Below are positions 6,993-10,425 of a DNA stretch of 10,425 bases, piece by piece. The notes under the pieces are model-generated. The model made no database searches, was not told where the DNA came from, and saw only the letters and a list, made by a program, of their open reading frames with translations. The DNA comes from Sphingomonadales bacterium UBA7473. GTDB taxonomy: Bacteria; Pseudomonadota; Alphaproteobacteria; Sphingomonadales; Sphingomonadaceae. The DNA is taken from contig DLOX01000140.1 of the NCBI GenBank assembly GCA_002478575.1, positions 627-11,051 of the forward strand, in the 5' to 3' direction. Every line of letters starts with the position of its first letter. Positions within the stretch are counted from its first letter, which is position 1. The position numbers were made by a program, and so were the translations under genes.

Positions 6993-7825
6993 CCAACGCG
7001 ATTCAATCCATCATCGAAGCCGCATGGGACGCGCGCGATGGCGTCAGCCCCGCGACAACCGGTGAAGTGCGCGATGCCGTGATGGAGGCTTTGGCCTTGC
7101 TCGATAGCGGCCAAACCCGCGTGGCAGAGCCCAGCGCGAAAGGCTGGCAGGTCAATCAATGGTTGAAGAAGGCGGTGCTCCTCTCCTTCCGGTTGAATGA
7201 CAATCAAATCATGCCCGGCCCCGGTGGCTCCAACTGGTGGGATAAGGTTCCCAGCAAATTTGCGAATTGGGGCGAAAATCGCTTTCGGGACGCAGGCTTT
7301 CGCGCCGTGCCCGGCTCAGTCGTTCGCGCAGGCGCGCATATCGGCCGCAATGTTGTTTTGATGCCGAGCTTCGTGAACATTGGCGCTTATGTGGGCGATA
7401 ACAGCATGGTCGACACATGGGCGACCGTCGGCAGCTGCGCCCAGATTGGCAAGAATGTGCATTTGTCAGGCGGCGTAGGCATCGGCGGCGTGCTAGAGCC
7501 TTTGCAGGCCAATCCCGTCGTGATCGAAGATGATTGCTTCATTGGGGCCCGGTCCGAAGTCGTCGAAGGCGTGATCGTCGAACAAGGCGCAGTGCTTGCC
7601 ATGGGCGTGTTCCTGTCCTCCACCACCAAGATTGTTGACCGGACAACGGGCGAGACTTTCGTTGGCCGCGTTCCCTCTTATTCGGTCGTCGTGCCCGGCA
7701 GCTTGCCCGGCAAAGCTCTGCCCGATGGATCACCCGGCCCGAACCTGGCCTGTGCTGTGATCGTAAAGCGTGTCGATGCCCAGACGCGGAGCAAAACCGC
7801 GATCAATGAACTGCTCAGGGATTAG
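6989..7825 (+). CDS. dapD: 2,3,4,5-tetrahydropyridine-2,6-dicarboxylate N-succinyltransferase
   Basis: DapD transfers succinyl from succinyl-CoA to tetrahydrodipicolinate in the succinylase branch of diaminopimelate and lysine synthesis. The 278 residues match the usual length (about 275). An N-terminal helical domain (about 1-105) includes the family motif LSFRLNDNQIMPG. It is followed by a left-handed beta-helix of hexapeptide repeats (about 106-235) containing MVDTWATVGSCAQIG and FIGARSEVVEGVIVEQGAVL. A short C-terminal domain closes the protein. The ATG at 6989 has AAGGAG at 6977-6982, six bases upstream, and overlaps the upstream stop; an in-frame ATG at 6950 would lie inside the HAD gene without a ribosome site. 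dapE does not follow, so the next pathway enzyme is encoded elsewhere. Confidence 0.97.
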   Translation: MTNAIQSIIEAAWDARDGVSPATTGEVRDAVMEALALLDSGQTRVAEPSAKGWQVNQWLKKAVLLSFRLNDNQIMPGPGGSNWWDKVPSKFANWGENRFRDAGFRAVPGSVVRAGAHIGRNVVLMPSFVNIGAYVGDNSMVDTWATVGSCAQIGKNVHLSGGVGIGGVLEPLQANPVVIEDDCFIGARSEVVEGVIVEQGAVLAMGVFLSSTTKIVDRTTGETFVGRVPSYSVVVPGSLPGKALPDGSPGPNLACAVIVKRVDAQTRSKTAINELLRD

Positions 7826-8073
7826 GCCCAAAACGGATCGACATATATCCAATATGAACCCTTTCGGTGATTATTGACCGTATAATTTACCATTTGTTTT
7901 CAATTTGAGCATAGTCATGTCCCTGTCGCACAGAGATCAGCGGCAGGAGCGGAGGTGCTGGACATTCAGTCTCAAAAAGTTGGTTTGATCAAACGGTCCC
8001 CATGTCTGATCAAGACCAAATAGGCCGCCCTAAGGTAAAGGGCGGTTGCGTAAACACTCACTCACATATCCTT
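7826..8073 (+). other. Gene-free stretch after dapD; possible small-RNA region
   Basis: I find no convincing coding frame in these 248 bases. An AT-rich block (7840-7915) contains TTGACC (7874-7879), TATAAT (7881-7886) and CATAGT (7910-7915), but none forms a well-spaced pair. Further on are a perfect 12-bp palindrome GTTTGATCAAAC (7983-7994), a second TGATCA (8007-8012), and a 7-bp hairpin CCGCCCT/AGGGCGG (8025-8031 with 8039-8045) with no T-run. A strong terminator follows at 8074. The distance from the dapD stop to that terminator is large for a simple 3' untranslated region, so an independent small RNA is possible but unproven. Confidence 0.35.
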
Positions 8074-8116
8074 CAGCCCCAATGCCGTCCCCCATAGGCA
8101 TTGGGGCTGTTTTTTT
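8074..8116 (+). terminator. Strong rho-independent terminator
   Basis: A perfect 13-bp GC-rich stem (CAGCCCCAATGCC at 8074-8086, GGCATTGGGGCTG at 8097-8109) with a 10-base loop is followed directly by seven T residues (8110-8116). This is a textbook plus-strand intrinsic terminator. It ends the HAD-dapD transcript or an independent small RNA, and separates both from the VWA gene downstream. Confidence 0.92.
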
Positions 8117-8250
8117 GCATCGTGCGCGGAGGGGGCGGATGGCTAGCCTCGAGCATGCGCGACATGATTTCCGCTCCCGACCAGTTTTCGGGCGTTCCAT
8201 TTGTCGTGAGGCTTGCCTAAAACCTGAAGTTCGTTCAGCTTTCTTCGGCG

Positions 8251-9165
8251 ATGACGGTTTCCCAAATTTTCCTAGGCTTGAGAATGAGGCTTGCCACGAG
8301 TCTCCGCATCGGCAAAACTGCGTCATATCGTGCGTTCACTTACAATTTCGATGAAGTCATTGATGCGGCCGACCTGTCGCGGATACTACCTGCATTGTCT
8401 CCCGAGGAAAAGTTCGGCTTCGATGAAGCAAGCAAGAGGTTTGAGGCGCTGTTCAGCGGTGAGCGGGTAGAAATTGCTGCAAATGGCGCGGCTTTAGTTC
8501 GCGATCTCAAACACCGCCTCCCGGCTGACGAACGCTCTCGAACTGTGGTCTCATTCTTGATCGACCATTCAGGCTCGATGCGAGGTCTTCGTATGATGTC
8601 GGCATTGCTTGCCATCGAGGGTGCGGTCGACTCTTTGAGCCATGCGAACATCGCAACTGAGATTCTCGGATTCACCACCGCAAGTTGGAAGGGTGGCAAG
8701 TCTCGCGAGGCGTGGCTCTGGGCAGGCAGGCCTCCAAACCCGGGCCGACTCTGCGACTTACGCCATTTGGTTTATGGCGCGGCGGACCGTAGCATCCGTC
8801 TTCCTTGGCATCTTCGCATGGCGCTCCGGCCCGACATACTTCATGAGAACATTGACGGTGAGGCTCTTGAATGGGCTGCGAGTCGGCTTGAAGGCGGGGA
8901 ATGGCAGCGGCGCGTTGTCTGCTTGATTTCGGACGGAGCGCCCGTCGATGATTCCACGCTTCTGGCGAATGAGGACCAAGACCTGTTGACGCGGCATCTT
9001 GAAGAGACCGAGCAAGACCTCGTCAACCAAGGGTTTGTCATTGGCACACTTCTCATCGGAGGTGAGCAAGTCCGCGAACCAGAGCTTTTTGAGCGGGCCG
9101 ATGAACCTCAAGAAGCCGGTATTGCGCTGATACGTCTGATTGGACGCGCTTTGCTCCAAGAGTAG
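8251..9165 (+). CDS. CobT-like von Willebrand A domain protein, half-length and orphan
   Basis: The 304-residue product matches only the C-terminal half of CobT, the cobaltochelatase subunit that works with the AAA+ ATPase CobS. The match begins at YRAFTYNFDEVIDAADL (residues 26-42), corresponding to the CobT stretch before its VWA domain. The VWA domain covers about 98-300, with metal-site motif DHSGS (Asp105, Ser107, Ser109), FTT (142-143) and ISDGAP (Asp228). CobT hallmarks WKGGKSREAW, NPGRLCDLRH, ENIDGEALEWA and SDGAPVDDSTL are conserved. The acidic N-terminal half of full CobT (about 600 residues) is missing: an in-frame TAA at 8218 closes the frame upstream. The start is uncertain: the ATG at 8251 lacks a ribosome site, and the ATG at 8284 has only weak TAGG seven bases upstream. 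With no CobS or cobalamin genes nearby, the role is unknown; a decayed CobT paralogue is an alternative. Confidence 0.85.
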   Translation: MTVSQIFLGLRMRLATSLRIGKTASYRAFTYNFDEVIDAADLSRILPALSPEEKFGFDEASKRFEALFSGERVEIAANGAALVRDLKHRLPADERSRTVVSFLIDHSGSMRGLRMMSALLAIEGAVDSLSHANIATEILGFTTASWKGGKSREAWLWAGRPPNPGRLCDLRHLVYGAADRSIRLPWHLRMALRPDILHENIDGEALEWAASRLEGGEWQRRVVCLISDGAPVDDSTLLANEDQDLLTRHLEETEQDLVNQGFVIGTLLIGGEQVREPELFERADEPQEAGIALIRLIGRALLQE

Positions 9166-9260
9166 GTGCCCCTCACGGGGAATTGGAGGTGGCTGCTTTC
9201 GCCTTCTTGAGGATAAAACCCGACAATCAGCACCCCCAACAAAGCAGCTATGGAAGTTCT

Positions 9261-9416
9261 AGGGACACAGTGATTGGTTTACTTGCACCCTTGGCGTCTT
9301 GGCGTGAGCTGAAATCATGCTTGAGAATTTGACCGCCCTGAGAAGTTTCTAACTCACGCCAAGACGCAAAGTCGCCAAGAGAAGTGCTCATTTTGGGGAA
9401 AGTGGGCACGGTCCCT
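9261..9416. repeat. Nested inverted-repeat element (REP/MITE-like)
   Basis: The core is a perfect 15-bp inverted repeat: GCGTCTTGGCGTGAG at 9294-9308 and CTCACGCCAAGACGC at 9353-9367, separated by 44 bases. Next to the right arm the phrase ACGCAAAGTCGCCAAG repeats the same theme. An outer, imperfect pair (AGGGACACAGTG at 9261-9272, CACGGTCCCT at 9407-9416) frames the core, with the terminal six bases perfectly inverted. The CGCCAAGACGCAAAG theme is a familiar dispersed intergenic palindrome in proteobacteria. No transposase is encoded. Confidence 0.7.
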
Positions 9417-9493
9417 CCTTTTTGGGTTGGCTCCGCCGACGCTTCAAATCGAACCAATTTTAACCCATTAAGCCATATGAACCTTATTTGTTC

Positions 9494-9522
9494 TTGACGT
9501 TTCGATGCTTCATTGATAGGTG
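9494..9522 (+). promoter_or_regulatory. Possible promoter of the HTH gene
   Basis: TTGACG (9494-9499) is a good -35 box. The sequence at the expected -10 distance (GATAGG to TAGGTG, 9515-9522) is a poor match, so only the -35 half is convincing. The gene's ribosome site AAGAAGGA (9537-9544) lies further downstream, which fits this geometry. Confidence 0.25.
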
Positions 9523-9553
9523 GTTTCCTTTTCATCAAGAAGGACACCTCCCC

Positions 9554-10306
9554 ATGACCACCTATCACTGGACCCCAGCACTAGAACGCAAGTTTGTGGA
9601 ATGTTTGGCTGACACCGGAAGCGTGACTGAGGCTTGCAAAGAAGTCTCTATGTCGCGACGCGCGGCTTATGATCATAAACGTCGGGGGACAGGCTTTGCG
9701 TTTCGGATCGGGTGGGATGCAGCGGTGTTGCTGGCTCGGGATGTGGTGGCGGATGAGCTTTTGGATCGGGCGCTGGCTGGGCAGTGGACGGAGACTGTGA
9801 AGGACCCGGAGACGGGTCGCACGAAGCGCTTTGCTCAGGATCGGACTTTGGGGTTGGCTTTGCTGACACGGCTGGACCGGATGTGTCATGTGATGGCCGA
9901 TGAAGGCACCTTCCATATGGCGGCGCAGATTGTGTCTCAGGATTTTGAGGCTTTTCTGGATTTGATGTCGGAGGATGCTGTGAGCAGTGCTTCGGTGACG
10001 GATGTTCGAACGTTTCTATCGCTGAGGCAGGACGCTTGGAGGGTTGGGGATCAGCTGCCGAGCGAGGATTTTGTGGAAACCAAGGCGGCGGAGGTGGCTT
10101 CACCAGAACCCGAGATTCACTGTGAAGTTGCTCAGAATTCTGCCGTTTCTGAAAGCAAGCCTGAGCAAAGCTATGGGGCTTTGGATGGCAGCAGGAGCCA
10201 GCCGCACCATATGCCGTTTCGTTCGGTCTCCTCAACCGCCGTTCCTAGCCCCGGGCATCCCGATTATCATCGTTGGATCAGCCGTCAGGACTGGGCGCGG
10301 ATGTAA
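9554..10306 (+). CDS. Helix-turn-helix domain protein of unknown function, terminase-small-subunit-like N-terminus
   Basis: The 250-residue product begins MTTYHWTPALERKFVECLAD. It has a clear helix-turn-helix at about residues 22-44 (GSVTEACKEVSMSRRAAYD), the kind found in phage terminase small subunits and resolvase-like DNA-binding domains. A helical region follows (50-140) with a short charged turn (KDPETGRTKR). The second half is low-complexity and polar, ending in HPDYHRWISRQDWARM. Proteins with this start are, as I recall, common and multicopy in Sphingomonadales, but no function is established. The ATG at 9554 has AAGAAGGA nine bases upstream; an in-frame ATG at 9488 precedes that site and is less likely. 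The gene stands alone between two dispersed repeats. No phage structural, portal or large-terminase gene is in view, so a role in DNA packaging is unlikely; a regulator is possible. Confidence 0.75.
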   Translation: MTTYHWTPALERKFVECLADTGSVTEACKEVSMSRRAAYDHKRRGTGFAFRIGWDAAVLLARDVVADELLDRALAGQWTETVKDPETGRTKRFAQDRTLGLALLTRLDRMCHVMADEGTFHMAAQIVSQDFEAFLDLMSEDAVSSASVTDVRTFLSLRQDAWRVGDQLPSEDFVETKAAEVASPEPEIHCEVAQNSAVSESKPEQSYGALDGSRSQPHHMPFRSVSSTAVPSPGHPDYHRWISRQDWARM

Positions 10307-10327
10307 AAAGGGGAGTATCCAAACTCG

Positions 10328-10425
10328 CCGTCATCCCGGACTTGATCCGGGATCCATGCCTCGCAGTCGAAGACGCGCTTGATGCATCCAGACCGGCACG
10401 AAAATCGAGGCATGGATTCCGGGTC
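10328..10425. repeat. Dispersed palindromic repeat of the GTCATCCCGGA type, cut by the window end
   Basis: The left arm GTCATCCCGGACTTGATCC begins at about 10330 and runs on to GGGATCCATGCCTCG. The right arm CGAGGCATGGATTCCGGGTC (10406-10425) is its inverse with two mismatches and continues past the window. In translation this repeat gives the phrase HPGLDPGS, familiar from alphaproteobacterial intergenic DNA. It lies just after the HTH gene's stop (TAA, 10304-10306) and could act as its transcript end. Confidence 0.85.

Larger units (their letters stand above)
9166..9553. other. 388-base intergenic region with a repeat element and the leader of the HTH gene
   Basis: I see no real gene here. 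Immediately after the VWA stop is a minor 4-bp hairpin (CCCC 9169-9172, GGGG 9177-9180) without a T-run. A nested inverted-repeat element occupies 9261-9416. The rest (9417-9553) is AT-richer leader for the next gene. A minus-strand frame across 9248-9568 is made largely of translated repeat. Confidence 0.6.

Noticed and set aside
8046..8354. Plus-strand frame of 102 codons before the VWA gene
   Set aside because: It reads through the strong terminator hairpin and ends inside the VWA gene in another frame; no domain is visible.
9248..9568. Minus-strand frame of 106 codons
   Set aside because: Its middle is the translated inverted repeat (the SRQDAK-like phrase), a known kind of false gene.
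9648..10235. Minus-strand proline-rich frame of 195 codons
   Set aside because: It is antisense to the HTH gene, which has a good ribosome site and a recognisable domain; the proline richness comes from G-rich plus-strand codons.
1..10425. CRISPR array, tRNA, rRNA, integrase or intact insertion sequence
   Set aside because: I saw no regularly spaced direct repeats, no tRNA-like T-loop context in the gaps, and no transposase or recombinase motifs.

Overview
The window looks like chromosomal DNA from an alphaproteobacterium, most likely Sphingomonadales. The reasons are the miaB-phoH pair, the haloacid-dehalogenase nucleotidase placed directly before dapD, moderately high G+C, and intergenic palindromes of the kinds scattered through alphaproteobacterial genomes. 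The assignment rests on recognising protein families and gene order, not on a database search.

Layout. (1) Positions 1-1649, plus strand: the 3' part of miaB (tRNA methylthiotransferase), then phoH. The ybeY gene that often follows phoH is not present. (2) Positions 1650-2126: a spacer holding a short 58-residue reading frame (1825-2001) and a 92-base dispersed inverted repeat. (3) Positions 6258-2127, minus strand: a tightly coupled three-gene operon. It encodes a subtilisin-like (S8) lipoprotein with a probable autotransporter-type barrel, a membrane-anchored parvulin-type prolyl isomerase, and a HupE/UreJ-family membrane protein. The junctions are TGATG and ATGA overlaps. (4) Positions 6321-7825, plus strand, divergent from the operon: a HAD-family pyrimidine 5'-nucleotidase-like gene and dapD (lysine and peptidoglycan precursor synthesis), coupled by an ATGA overlap. 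(5) Positions 7826-8116: a gene-free stretch with palindromes, ending in a very strong intrinsic terminator and possibly encoding a small RNA. (6) Positions 8251-9165: an orphan, half-length CobT-like von Willebrand A (VWA) protein with an intact metal-binding motif and no CobS ATPase partner in view. (7) Positions 9166-9553: a nested inverted-repeat element. (8) Positions 9554-10306: a small helix-turn-helix protein, followed by another dispersed palindrome that runs off the end.

How it fits together. The left end and the HAD-dapD pair are housekeeping. The minus-strand operon looks like an envelope module: a surface or secreted protease, a periplasmic folding factor and an inner-membrane protein of unclear, possibly metal-linked, function. 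Everything from about 7826 rightwards looks accessory: repeats alternate with an orphan VWA gene and a DNA-binding gene. I saw no CRISPR array, tRNA, rRNA, intact insertion sequence or integrase.
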